A stretch of DNA of 64,000 bases from Paraperlucidibaca baekdonensis (GTDB taxonomy: Bacteria; Pseudomonadota; Gammaproteobacteria; Pseudomonadales; Moraxellaceae). Numbering within the stretch: position 1 is the stretch's first letter; each line of letters opens with the position of its first letter. Below, in pieces: positions 8,199-16,871 of the stretch. The notes beneath the pieces were generated by a model. The model was not told the origin of the DNA, made no database searches, and was given only the letters and a program-made list of their open reading frames with translations. A program made the translations under genes and the position numbers. Location: positions 248,001 through 312,000 of the forward strand of contig NZ_QUNR01000003.1 of NCBI RefSeq assembly GCF_003387535.1, given 5' to 3'.

Positions 8199-8699
8199 AT
8201 GAGCTATCGCAAACGATTATTCCTTATTGGCTGGATGCTCAGCCTAGTTTCAACCACCGCTTTGGCAACGGCCTTGCCGGCAAATTACAAAAACCTCCAT
8301 GCGCAACTTGCGGTATCGGGCTATGTGCAATCGCCGGCGCAGCTGGGCGCGCTGCAGGCTGATGGTGTGCAGGTGATCATTAGCCTCTTGCCCGATGGTG
8401 AACAGGTCGATTTCGATGAGTCGGCTGCAGTTCAGCAAGTGGGCATAGCCTATGTGTCGATTCCCATCGCTACTGCCGCGGATTTAACTGAGGCGAATGT
8501 GCTTGCGCTAGATCAGGCCTTAACCGCGCATGCGGGGGAAAAAGTCTTGGTTCATTGCGCCAGTGGTAACCGCGTGGGTGCGCTGCTCGCGCTGCGCGCC
8601 AATTGGTTGCAAGGCATGCCAGAGGATGCCGCACTGGCCTTGGGCCAAGACGCGGGCATGACGCGCTTGGTCGAGCCCGTGCGTGCTTTATTGCGCTAG
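8199..8699 (+). CDS. Exported DUF442/BLH-type protein phosphatase-like protein
   Basis: A 166-residue protein with a signal peptide (MSYRKRLFLIGWMLSLVS then ALA). The core has the phosphatase loop HCASGNR: Cys followed by Arg five residues on, the CX4R spacing of the beta-lactamase-hydrolase-like (DUF442) phosphatase family rather than CX5R of classical dual-specificity enzymes. A segment GVQVIISLLPDGEQ upstream is typical of the family. A perfect TATAAT at 8122-8127 could be its -10 element. Periplasmic placement is inferred from the signal peptide. The last four bases overlap the AraC gene. Confidence 0.75.
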   Translation: MSYRKRLFLIGWMLSLVSTTALATALPANYKNLHAQLAVSGYVQSPAQLGALQADGVQVIISLLPDGEQVDFDESAAVQQVGIAYVSIPIATAADLTEANVLALDQALTAHAGEKVLVHCASGNRVGALLALRANWLQGMPEDAALALGQDAGMTRLVEPVRALLR

Positions 8700-9742
8700 G
8701 GCAATGTGCGCAAAAATTGGCCTGGTGTTTGGTTTGTCCAGCGCTTAAACGCGCGCACAAAATTGGCCTGATCGCTGTAGCCTAACGCCAGTGCAATGCT
8801 AGCCAGTGATTCACGCCGACTCTGTAAAAGCGCTTTGGCTTGGTGCTGACGAAGCTCATCAAGCAGCATCTTAAATTGCAGGCCGTGCTGCGCTAAGCGC
8901 CGATGTAGCGTTCGCGGTGTCATGTGCAGTGACTGTGCGACTTGTGCTTGCGCATCGGCGGATGCGATGTGTTGGCTGATCGCGCTCAATACAGTCTTGA
9001 TGAAGACGGGTTGAGGCTGAAAGGAGGCATATTGCTGGTTATGCGCGAGTTCATCGCGACAACGCGCTTCGGCCAATGCCGCTAACTGGGGGTCAGATTT
9101 CGGTAGTGGTGTATCAAGCCAGCTTATTGGAACGCTTATCTCAGTAACCGGGCAATTAAAGCGAACATTGCTACCAAACAGGTGTTTCAACACATGGTGA
9201 TGTGCCTGCTCCGCAAGGGCTAAGTCGAGGGTCACTTGATTGGGGCCAATAGGGCCTAACAATGTGTTGCCAATACTATAAAAGCAGCCAAGTAGCGCCT
9301 CAATCACATGCGCATACCAGTGTTCGAGTGCGCCATGATCTTCAAGGCGAATAATGGCGCAGTCTGCATCCTGATGCGTACTAAAACGAATGATTTGCGA
9401 GCGTGTTTGCGCAAAGTCATGCGCCAGCTGCAGTGCATCACCTAAAGTCTGGCTCGACTGCAAGGCATAGCCCAAGAAGCCATGATGACTCAGTTGTAGG
9501 CTCAAACCGTATTCAAAAGACAACGTCGGTGAAGGATCTTCGGTGTGCAAGTTGTGAAGCAGCTCAAACAGCGCCACGAGCGTGATGGGCTGATCTGGTG
9601 CTTGCCGCAGGTCCACTTCGCGCAAACCCGTATTGGCAAGCAATGCCTGAGCGCACACCCCGCGTGGCGCCATAAAGTCGATAACGCTAACGACGTAATG
9701 AGCAATCACTGCATTGCTAATAAAAGGCGAATGACTCGGCAT
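8696..9742 (-). CDS. AraC family transcriptional regulator (VirS/OruR type)
   Basis: A 348-residue regulator with the N-terminal arabinose-binding-like domain found in OruR and VirS and a C-terminal AraC helix-turn-helix pair from about residue 245. The recognisable end is LHRRLAQHGLQFKMLLDELR followed by SIALALGYSDQANFVRAFKRW, the second HTH. It is divergent from the SDR/diiron/flavin-monooxygenase genes beginning near 9.9 kb and is the obvious candidate to control them, as VirS controls mymA in mycobacteria; this is inference. Confidence 0.92.
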   Translation of the reverse strand: MPSHSPFISNAVIAHYVVSVIDFMAPRGVCAQALLANTGLREVDLRQAPDQPITLVALFELLHNLHTEDPSPTLSFEYGLSLQLSHHGFLGYALQSSQTLGDALQLAHDFAQTRSQIIRFSTHQDADCAIIRLEDHGALEHWYAHVIEALLGCFYSIGNTLLGPIGPNQVTLDLALAEQAHHHVLKHLFGSNVRFNCPVTEISVPISWLDTPLPKSDPQLAALAEARCRDELAHNQQYASFQPQPVFIKTVLSAISQHIASADAQAQVAQSLHMTPRTLHRRLAQHGLQFKMLLDELRQHQAKALLQSRRESLASIALALGYSDQANFVRAFKRWTNQTPGQFLRTLP

Positions 9743-9817
9743 ATCTGTCTGCTAATGACAAAAACTTGTCCGAACATACGCTAGTGGGTATCAGTAATTC
9801 AAGTCACAGTTTGTGTT

Positions 9818-9832
9818 GTCACATTAAGTGAC
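9818..9832. promoter_or_regulatory. Inverted repeat in the AraC/SDR divergent promoter region
   Basis: GTCAC-ATTAA-GTGAC is a perfect 5-bp inverted repeat with a 5-base spacer, 64 bases upstream of the SDR start at 9896 and 76 bases upstream of the AraC gene. It could be an operator, but AraC-type regulators more often use direct repeats, so the regulator is uncertain. Confidence 0.35.
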
Positions 9833-9895
9833 GACGAAGATTCGGCGCGCATCTAGCGAGCCGTTGAGTCGTGGGCAAACCCAGTGAGTGGTGCT

Positions 9896-10720
9896 ATGGC
9901 ACAGATTTTATCGAAACAAGCAAATGCGGTGGTCACCGGTGCAGGGAGCGGTATTGGCCGTGCGTTTGCGTTGGCTATTGCCGCGAAAAAAGGCTGTGTG
10001 GTGTGTGCGGATATTGATTTAGCTAGCGCGCAGGCGACTGCCGATCACATCAGTGCGCAGGGCGGTCGCGCGCTAGCGGTCTACTGTGATGTCAGCCAGC
10101 TCGTCGATGTGGAGTTGCTCGCTGAGCAGGCCGAGACCTTTTTTGATGGCCCGACAAGCCTCGTTATAAACAACGCTGGCGTTGGGGTGGGTGGTCAGCC
10201 CATCGGTGAAGTGAGCATGGCCGATTGGCACTGGGCGCTGGGCATTAACCTCTGGGGTGTGGTGCATGGCTGTCATGTCTTTGCGCCCCGGCTGCGAGCG
10301 GCAGGTCACGGCGGCATCATCAATGTCTGCTCCACGGCAAGCTTCGCCGCGGCTCCCAAAATGGGCCCCTATAACGTCAGCAAAGCCGCGGCGCTGGCGC
10401 TCACCGAAACCCTGAGCGCCGAAATGGCCAGCACCGGCGTGCATGTCACCGCGCTTTGCCCGACGTGGGTGAAAACCAATATTGCCGCACAAGGCCGCAT
10501 CAGTGGGCCATCGGCGGCTATGGCACAACGGCTGATGGCACGCATCGGCTTCACGCCTGAGCGCGTGGTCAACGACACATTAAAAGCCCTCGATCGCAAT
10601 CAGCTTTATGTCTTACCGCAGCTCGATGCGCGCTTAATTTGGCGCAGTAAACGCTTCACGCCCGCCCTGTATACCGCAGGCGCTGGCCTACTCAACCGCC
10701 TTGCCGGCAATCATCTCTAA
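9896..10720 (+). CDS. Short-chain dehydrogenase/reductase (SDR)
   Basis: A 274-residue classical SDR with the cofactor motif TGAGSGIG, NNAG and catalytic YNVSK. The C-terminal extension with VLPQLDARLIWRSKRFTP resembles SDRs of long-chain or sterol-like substrates. The ATG at 9896 is preferred; a GTG at 9884 is in frame and neither has a strong ribosome site. It leads a probable three-gene operon with a diiron protein and a flavin monooxygenase, so it may oxidise or reduce an alcohol/ketone in the same pathway. Confidence 0.88.
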   Translation: MAQILSKQANAVVTGAGSGIGRAFALAIAAKKGCVVCADIDLASAQATADHISAQGGRALAVYCDVSQLVDVELLAEQAETFFDGPTSLVINNAGVGVGGQPIGEVSMADWHWALGINLWGVVHGCHVFAPRLRAAGHGGIINVCSTASFAAAPKMGPYNVSKAAALALTETLSAEMASTGVHVTALCPTWVKTNIAAQGRISGPSAAMAQRLMARIGFTPERVVNDTLKALDRNQLYVLPQLDARLIWRSKRFTPALYTAGAGLLNRLAGNHL

Positions 10721-10731
10721 GGAGAAAAATC

Positions 10732-11658
10732 ATGGCCGCTATTAACCTTGAAACCATGTTGGCAAAAATCAAATCCAGTCAGTGGGCCTTGGCCGACATC
10801 GACTGGGATGCCCCCGGTGCTGAGCTCATTACCGAGGAGCAATGGCCAAAGCTTAAGGAGTTTATGGCCGATCTGATGTGGATTGAGCATGTGGGCGCGC
10901 GCGGCTTCGCTGCCATGGCGAAGAAAGCGCCCAACGACACCTTGAAAGAAATCTACACCTATTTCCATGCCGAAGAGCAGCGCCACGCCAACGCCGAAAT
11001 GGCCTTGATGAAACGCTGGGGCATGCTCGATGGTGAAGAGATTCCCGAGCCCAACATCAATTTGCGTTTGGTCATTGAATGGCTGGATCGCTATGCCGAT
11101 GACATGCCACTAGAGACGCTAGGCTCGGTCATTCCTATGTTGGAAATCGCCCTCGATGGCGCGCTCTGCAAGTTCCTGCTCGACACCGTCGATGACCCGA
11201 TCTGTCACCAAGCTTTTGCGCATATCAACGAAGACGAGTCACGGCATTTGGGCGTTGGTTTTCATGTGCTGGAGCTGCAAGGCCACGGCAAGGTCTATCG
11301 CAATACCTTGAAAATGATCGCCACCATGAGCGACCCACGCTTGCTACTCGGCATCTTGTCGTATGTGCCACTGCTCAATCGTATGCGTGACAATATTGTT
11401 GAGTTAGGTCTGAAAGAAGAGAGTCTGTATGCGGCCATCAAGAAGTTCAAAAAGATTGGTGGACGCACACAGCAAGGCCGTAATAACCCGTGGTTTCAGG
11501 TCATTAGCCGTCATGGTGAATGGGTAACTAATCGTAATAATCGCCTCTACCATGTGCCCGTCGATGCCTTGGTAAAAGCCACCAACTACATCCCCAAGCG
11601 CGTGTTACCAGCGATTCCTAGCTGGGTGAAAGAACTCACGTGGAGGCCGGCGGCATGA
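10732..11658 (+). CDS. Ferritin-like diiron protein, putative oxygenase
   Basis: A 308-residue protein with the complete ligand set of a ferritin-like diiron carboxylate centre: Glu52 (WIEH), Glu82xxHis85 (EEQRH), Glu138 (PMLEIALDG) and Glu169xxHis172 (EDESRH). The spacing of two E and ExxH pairs is that of diiron oxygenases and desaturases. No named family could be assigned from reading. It lies between an SDR and a flavin monooxygenase; its stop overlaps the next start as ATGA, so it is translationally coupled to the monooxygenase. It has AAGGAG before its ATG. Confidence 0.75.
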   Translation: MAAINLETMLAKIKSSQWALADIDWDAPGAELITEEQWPKLKEFMADLMWIEHVGARGFAAMAKKAPNDTLKEIYTYFHAEEQRHANAEMALMKRWGMLDGEEIPEPNINLRLVIEWLDRYADDMPLETLGSVIPMLEIALDGALCKFLLDTVDDPICHQAFAHINEDESRHLGVGFHVLELQGHGKVYRNTLKMIATMSDPRLLLGILSYVPLLNRMRDNIVELGLKEESLYAAIKKFKKIGGRTQQGRNNPWFQVISRHGEWVTNRNNRLYHVPVDALVKATNYIPKRVLPAIPSWVKELTWRPAA

Positions 11659-13109
11659 TAGACGTCTTAATTATTGGCTCGGGTTTTGGTGGTCTAGGCG
11701 CGGCGATTCGTTTAAAAGCGGCGGGTATTGATGACATTGTCATCCTAGAGCGTTTTGGCAAAGTCGGTGGGACTTGGCGTGATAACACCTATCCGGGGGC
11801 GGCCTGCGATATTCCGTCGAACCTGTATTCCTACTCGTTTGCGCCGAACCCGAACTGGTCACGTGCGTATTCAGGTAGTCAGGAAATTCTCGGCTATGTG
11901 CATCACCTGGTTGAGCGTTATGCCCTAGCGCCATTGATTCGCTTCAATCACACCGTGGTAGATGCACGCTTTGACGAGCCAGCGGCACAGTGGGTGGTGA
12001 CTACCGCTGAGGGCGCAGTATTCCACGCTCGACATGTCATTATGGCCTCAGGTGGTTTAGCCAACCCAAGCTTTCCAGCTATTAATGGCTTAGATAGCTT
12101 TACTGGCCACAAAATTCACAGTGCGCGCTGGGATCATGATTATGATTTCACGGGTAAGCGTGTGGCGGTGGTCGGCACAGGTGCGAGCGCCGTGCAGCTG
12201 ATCCCTGAATTGGTGAAAGTCGCCGATAAAGTCACGGTATTTCAGCGCACGCCGGGTTGGGTGTTGCCGCGCATGGATTATCGCGCGCCGGGTTGGAATA
12301 AACGCTTGTTTAAACTGCTGCCGCCGGTGCAAAACGCGCTACGCCGCGCGCTGTATTGGGGCCATGAGTCCATGGCCTTTAGCTTTATTTGGAACACACC
12401 GATGACGCGGCTGGTGGAGCGCCTGAGCACAGCGTTTCTGCATCAACAGGTTAAAGATAAATGGCTACGTCGCCAGCTCACCCCAGACTTCACCATTGGC
12501 TGTAAGCGCGTGCTGATGACCAGCACGTATTATCCGGCGCTGCAGCAGCCTAATTGCAAACTCATCACCTGGCCGATTGCGACGGTTGCGCCGCAAGGCA
12601 TTCGCACGGCAGAAGGTATTGAGCATCAGGTCGACTGCATTGTTTTCGCCACGGGGTTTGAAGTGAGTAAAGCCGGCACGCCGTTTAAGATCACCGGCAT
12701 CGGTGGGCGCGTATTGGCCGAGGAGTGGGCGCGCGGCGCGCAGGCCTATAAGAGTGTCAATATCTCGGGTTATCCGAACTTATCGATGATTTTGGGGCCG
12801 AACTCGGGCCCGGGTCATAACTCCGCGTTGGTCTATATGGAGTCGCAAATCGGCTACATCGTCAATACCATCGCCACGGCGCGGCGTGAGGGCTGGCGCA
12901 GCGTGGATGTGAAGCCGGAGGTGCAAGCGGCTTATAACGTGAGCATTCAAAGGCGCTTGGCGAAAACCAATTGGAATTCGGGCTGTAAAAGTTGGTATCT
13001 AACAGATGCCGGATTTAATGCCACTATGTATCCCGGTTTTGCGACACAATACGCGCGACAAATGGCCGACTTTAAGGCCGCTCATTATCGCGTCGAGTCG
13101 CTCAGCTAG
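11655..13109 (+). CDS. Flavin-containing (Baeyer-Villiger-type) monooxygenase
   Basis: A 484-residue FAD- and NADPH-dependent monooxygenase. The FAD-binding GSGFGG is at residues 8-13, the class-B signature FxGxxxHxxxW is intact (FTGHKIHSARW), and a second Rossmann motif VVGTGASAVQ follows. Such enzymes insert oxygen into ketones or oxidise soft heteroatoms. The start is the ATG overlapping the diiron-gene stop, with GGAGG nine bases before it. Context with SDR and AraC regulator resembles the mymA operon; the substrate is unknown. Confidence 0.92.
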   Translation: MIDVLIIGSGFGGLGAAIRLKAAGIDDIVILERFGKVGGTWRDNTYPGAACDIPSNLYSYSFAPNPNWSRAYSGSQEILGYVHHLVERYALAPLIRFNHTVVDARFDEPAAQWVVTTAEGAVFHARHVIMASGGLANPSFPAINGLDSFTGHKIHSARWDHDYDFTGKRVAVVGTGASAVQLIPELVKVADKVTVFQRTPGWVLPRMDYRAPGWNKRLFKLLPPVQNALRRALYWGHESMAFSFIWNTPMTRLVERLSTAFLHQQVKDKWLRRQLTPDFTIGCKRVLMTSTYYPALQQPNCKLITWPIATVAPQGIRTAEGIEHQVDCIVFATGFEVSKAGTPFKITGIGGRVLAEEWARGAQAYKSVNISGYPNLSMILGPNSGPGHNSALVYMESQIGYIVNTIATARREGWRSVDVKPEVQAAYNVSIQRRLAKTNWNSGCKSWYLTDAGFNATMYPGFATQYARQMADFKAAHYRVESLS

Positions 13110-13145
13110 TGGCACTGGCGTGTCGGTTGCTTGGGGAGTGTATGG

Positions 13146-13631
13146 ATGACAGACAAAGACGAGATTGGCCAAGTCAGCGTGAAGGTGCTGTTGTCTGGCC
13201 TGATGGACTTTCGCTTTCATCAGTACCTCACCATGCAGCTACTGCCGGTGTTTTATGCGTTACTGTTGCTGGCGGCGCTGCTAGTCTTTGCGGCGCTCAA
13301 TGCGCTGGCGTTTTGGCTGTCGCCGATTGCGGGCATGGTCATGTTGGTGATTACTCCGCTAGCGCTGATTATTGTCTTTGCGGTGATTCGTGCGGCGCTG
13401 GAGTTTTTGGTGATGGCCTATCGCATCATGCAAACCGTGCATAGCATGGATCGCATCCCCTCGCAGGTCGATAATCTCAATAGCAAAGTTGATGGTATCA
13501 GCGATGATGTCGATACCTTTAAAAGCCAGATTGCGCATATTCAAAACAAAGTTGATGGTGTCACCGATACCATTAGTTTTTTGAATGTGCTCTCTGCACC
13601 GGGGCGCTTGAGTAAAAAAATCTTCAAATAA
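13146..13631 (+). CDS. DUF4282 domain membrane protein
   Basis: A 161-residue protein. Residues about 12-90 hold the DUF4282 core (LLSGLMDFRFHQYLTMQLLP) with two membrane helices. The C-terminal 70 residues form an amphipathic, heptad-like region with repeated V-D-x-x-x-x-K-V-D-G units (NSKVDGISDD and QNKVDGVTD), probably a cytoplasmic coiled coil. Function is unknown. The ATG at 13146 has GGGAG about ten bases upstream and is preferred to an upstream TTG. Confidence 0.8.
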   Translation: MTDKDEIGQVSVKVLLSGLMDFRFHQYLTMQLLPVFYALLLLAALLVFAALNALAFWLSPIAGMVMLVITPLALIIVFAVIRAALEFLVMAYRIMQTVHSMDRIPSQVDNLNSKVDGISDDVDTFKSQIAHIQNKVDGVTDTISFLNVLSAPGRLSKKIFK

Positions 13632-13666
13632 CCCAGGGCTGTTATCTGTGATAAAACAGCACACCC

Positions 13667-13682
13667 TGTGACTCTCATCACA
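13667..13682. promoter_or_regulatory. CRP/Vfr-like palindrome
   Basis: TGTGACTCTCATCACA matches the TGTGA-N6-TCACA consensus of CRP and Vfr sites exactly. It lies just 11 bases upstream of the ATG of the first DUF6091-type gene, a position that fits repression or an upstream leaderless-type promoter better than classical activation. The match is sequence-based only. Confidence 0.4.
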
Positions 13683-13693
13683 CTGAGTAATTT

Positions 13694-14734
13694 ATGAACC
13701 TAACGCGTTTTTTGGCCGCTGCCGCACTGGTCATCTCTTCCACGGCACAGGCACTGCCGGAGCCCACCGCTGAGCAAGCGCAAGCGCTCAAATCCATGAA
13801 AGACCGCGTGGTGACCATCTGTATTTTTGACCCTGTCGGCGCCAATGGCCCGGCCGTGGGTTATGCCAAAGACTATATGTTGGAGGCGAAAAAGTGGGGC
13901 ATTAATGCCGATATCAAAGCGTATACCGACGAGCGTGTGGCGGCTGAGGACTTAAAAGCCGGGCAGTGCGATGCTGCCGCCGTGACTACGTTGCGCGCTA
14001 AGCAATTCAATAAATTTGTTGGCAGTCTCGATGCTGTTGGCGCCATCCCCAACGATAACGCCATGCGCAAAGCCTTGGCAACGCTGACCTCGCCAACCTT
14101 GGCGCCGCTGATGAAGCAAGGCCAGTTTGAGGTGGTGGGCGTGATCCCGCTTGGCGCGGCTTATGTCATGGTGCGCGATCGAGCCATTAATTCGATTGAG
14201 AAAGCCGCCGGTAAGCGTGTGGCGGTCATGGAGTGGGATAAGTCGCAGGCGAAAATGGTGCAGCGCATGGGCGCGCAGCCGGTGGCCTCCGATATCATCA
14301 ATTTCGTGGCCAAGTTCAATAACGGCCAAGTCGATATCATTGCCGCGCCCGCCGTGGCTTATAAACCGCTAGAGATTTATCGCGGCTTAGGCGAGAAGGG
14401 TGCGATTTATCGCTTCCCATTGGTCATGTTGAGTGCGGCGCTGATCATTCGCCACGATCGCTTTCCGCCCGATGTTGGCCAAAAGTTGCGCGAGTTTGTC
14501 TACACGCAAATCGACAAGGCTTTTTCCTATGTGGAGCGCGAAGAGAAGGGCATTCCCGAGAAATATTGGCTGGATTTGCCGGCCAACGAAAAGGCTGATT
14601 ATGTCGAGCTGATGCGCCAAGCGCGCATCCAAATGACCCAAGAAGGCGACTATGATCCACGCATGATGAAGCTACTCAAACGCGTGCGTTGCAGTCAAGG
14701 CGAGGCCGCTGAGTGTGTATTAAAAGATGAGTAA
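13694..14734 (+). CDS. Putative solute-binding protein, DUF6091 type (paralogue 1)
   Basis: A 346-residue exported protein with a signal peptide ending at AQA (residues 1-20). It shares with the two downstream paralogues the blocks ICIFDPVGANGP, DERVAAEDLKAGQCD, TTLRAKQFNK, GAAYVMVRDRAINSIEKAAG, KFNNGQVDIIAAPA and a C-terminal pair of Cys. These match the DUF6091 family, annotated as putative periplasmic solute-binding proteins. The overall pattern resembles type 2 periplasmic binding proteins, but no transporter permease is nearby. Its stop overlaps the start of the alpha/beta hydrolase by eight bases. Confidence 0.75.
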   Translation: MNLTRFLAAAALVISSTAQALPEPTAEQAQALKSMKDRVVTICIFDPVGANGPAVGYAKDYMLEAKKWGINADIKAYTDERVAAEDLKAGQCDAAAVTTLRAKQFNKFVGSLDAVGAIPNDNAMRKALATLTSPTLAPLMKQGQFEVVGVIPLGAAYVMVRDRAINSIEKAAGKRVAVMEWDKSQAKMVQRMGAQPVASDIINFVAKFNNGQVDIIAAPAVAYKPLEIYRGLGEKGAIYRFPLVMLSAALIIRHDRFPPDVGQKLREFVYTQIDKAFSYVEREEKGIPEKYWLDLPANEKADYVELMRQARIQMTQEGDYDPRMMKLLKRVRCSQGEAAECVLKDE

Positions 14735-15731
14735 AGACGCGAAAAAACACCAGCCACAGGATGCTGTGGTGGAGCATCTGGAGCGCGAGTTTATTGATGT
14801 TATTGGTGAGCAATACATTGCGCTCGCCAAGGTGCCAGATGCCCAAGCAGTGCGCGCGTGGCGGCCCCAGCACAGCATGGCGCTGCTCAATCGCCTGCAT
14901 GCGCCATTGACCGGCCTCATGCGCCGACAAGCACGCATCGATGGTCATCGCATGGTCTGGCTCGAAGGCGGGCGTCGCGGTGCCGAGCCCGTGGTCTTGC
15001 TCCACGGCTTTGGGGCCTCAAAAGAGAATTGGCTGCCGCTGCTGCCGTTTATTTCGCGGCGCTACCATGTCTTTGTGATCGATTTGCCGGGCTGGGGCGA
15101 AAGCAGCTTTTTCCCCGATGCCTCATACGGGGTGGACGCGCAAGTCGCGCGCTTGGCGCAATGGTTTGAGCGCCGCAAGCTCGGCGCGGCGCATTTGGTG
15201 GGCAGTTCCATGGGCGGGCTATTTGCCGGCGTATTGGCCGCACGCCACCCGGATCTCACGCGTAGCGTGACGCTGATGAACGCCGCCGGTGTGGCGGGCA
15301 GCGAGACCACGGAGTTTGAGCGCGGTTTAGCCGAGGGCAAAAATGGCCTCATTGCGCACAATATGTGGGGTGCTTATCGGCTCTTACGGACTGTCATGGC
15401 CAATCGCTTACTGGCCTTGGCGGTACTGCCCAGCGCCTGCTGGGATTTAGTCACGCGTCGGCACGTCAATGAGCATTTGTTTCGTGAGCTGATCGGCAAG
15501 CCGCCGGCCGCGGACTTGGCCAGCTTTGTCGATATTGAACGGCCCGCGTTTATAGTGTGGGGTGTCGATGACGCCGTGATTCACGTGTCGGCGGCGGCCA
15601 CTTTTCAGCAGCTGATTCCGCAGGCGCAGCAGAAGTTGCTTAATGGCATTGGGCATTTGCCCATGGTGGAAGCGCCGCGTGTGACGGCGCGTTTGTTGCG
15701 ACGCTTTTGGCGTGCCGCGGCGCCAGCCTAA
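14727..15731 (+). CDS. Alpha/beta hydrolase
   Basis: A 334-residue alpha/beta hydrolase. The oxyanion HGF is at residues 93-95, the nucleophile elbow GSSMGG puts Ser161 in GxSxG, the acid is likely in WGVDDAV and the His in GIGHLPMVEAP. The lack of a signal peptide suggests a cytoplasmic or peripheral enzyme. It begins inside the end of the first DUF6091-type gene, in the sequence ATGAGTAA, which implies translational coupling. Substrate could be an ester or lipid; the sequence does not tell. Confidence 0.85.
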   Translation: MSKDAKKHQPQDAVVEHLEREFIDVIGEQYIALAKVPDAQAVRAWRPQHSMALLNRLHAPLTGLMRRQARIDGHRMVWLEGGRRGAEPVVLLHGFGASKENWLPLLPFISRRYHVFVIDLPGWGESSFFPDASYGVDAQVARLAQWFERRKLGAAHLVGSSMGGLFAGVLAARHPDLTRSVTLMNAAGVAGSETTEFERGLAEGKNGLIAHNMWGAYRLLRTVMANRLLALAVLPSACWDLVTRRHVNEHLFRELIGKPPAADLASFVDIERPAFIVWGVDDAVIHVSAAATFQQLIPQAQQKLLNGIGHLPMVEAPRVTARLLRRFWRAAAPA

Positions 15732-15794
15732 GCCAAGCCATTTGATTCAGCGGGTCCTAAGTAAGTCAGCACTAATAATAAAAAGAGAGACTGT

Positions 15795-16871
15795 ATGGGC
15801 AGCAACACATTGCAAGATGAAATACGCCAAGTCGGGCGCTGGCTAGCTGCCTGCGCACTGATGGCCTGCAGCGCTTCGCTTGCCGCGGCGCCGGCCAAGC
15901 TCGCGCCGCTCAGCCCGCCCGTGGTGCTGAAAGTCTGCTTGTTTGACCCCAGCGGTGCCAATGGCCCGTTGGCGCAAACCGGCAAAGACCTAGCGGTGGA
16001 TGCGTTGGCGTTTGGCCTTAAGCTCGACCTGAAAACCTATCAAGATGAGCGTGTGGCCAGCGATGACTTTAAAGCCGGTCGCTGCGATGTGGTGGGCATG
16101 AGCACCTTGCGGGCGCGCCAATACAATCGCATCGTTGGCAGCATCGACTCGCCGGGCAATGTGCGCAGCTACGCGCAAATGAAAACGCTGATTCGCGCGC
16201 TCGCGCATCCGGACTTCATGCCCATGTCTATTACTGGGCGCTACCAAGTCATTGGCGTGTTGCCGATTGGCGCACTCTACGTGATGACCCGCGATAAGCG
16301 CATCAACTCCATCGAGAAAGCTGCCGGCAAGCGCGTGGCTGTACTCGATTGGGATCCGTCACAGGCGAAAATGATCTCAGCCATTGGCGCGCAACCGGTG
16401 GCCTCCGACATCACCACCTTTGCTGGCAAATTTAATAATGGCCAAGTTGATATCATCGCCGCGCCGGCCATGGCTTTCTACCCGCTTGAGCTCTACCGTG
16501 GCATTGGCACCGAGGGCGGCATCATCCGCTTTCCGCTGCTGCAAGCCACCGGCACCATTCTCATGCGTCGCGACTTGGTACTGCCAAAGATTCCAGACCT
16601 TGATGCGCGCATGCTGCAGCTGCGCGATTACGGCCTGCGCTTCATTGATACCTTCGTGGAGCGCCTGAAAAAAGCCGATGCCAATCTGCCTGAAAATCTC
16701 TGGATTAACCTCTCCGAAGAAGAAAAAGCTCGCTACTCGCGCATGCTCCGTGAAGCGCGCTTGAAAATGACCGCCGATGGTGTTTACGACACCAGCATGA
16801 TGCATCTCCTGCGCAAAGTGCGCTGCAAACACGAGCCCGACAATGAAGAATGCAGCCTGTTTGATGAATAA
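15795..16871 (+). CDS. Putative solute-binding protein, DUF6091 type (paralogue 2)
   Basis: A 358-residue paralogue of the upstream DUF6091-type protein. The signal peptide covers about residues 16-36 and ends near SLAAAP. Conserved blocks are VCLFDPSGANGP, DERVASDDFKAGRCD, STLRARQYNR, GALYVMTRDKRINSIEKAAG and KFNNGQVDIIAAPA, and the C-terminus keeps two Cys (RCKHEPDNEECSLFDE). It is closer to paralogue 3 than to paralogue 1 by eye. The ATG at 15795 follows AAAGAGAGA. Its stop codon overlaps the start of paralogue 3 by eight bases. Confidence 0.75.
   Translation: MGSNTLQDEIRQVGRWLAACALMACSASLAAAPAKLAPLSPPVVLKVCLFDPSGANGPLAQTGKDLAVDALAFGLKLDLKTYQDERVASDDFKAGRCDVVGMSTLRARQYNRIVGSIDSPGNVRSYAQMKTLIRALAHPDFMPMSITGRYQVIGVLPIGALYVMTRDKRINSIEKAAGKRVAVLDWDPSQAKMISAIGAQPVASDITTFAGKFNNGQVDIIAAPAMAFYPLELYRGIGTEGGIIRFPLLQATGTILMRRDLVLPKIPDLDARMLQLRDYGLRFIDTFVERLKKADANLPENLWINLSEEEKARYSRMLREARLKMTADGVYDTSMMHLLRKVRCKHEPDNEECSLFDE

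Noticed and set aside
13633-13670. Rho-independent terminator after the DUF4282 gene
   Set aside because: GCTGTT/AACAGC can pair but no T-run follows and the stem is short.
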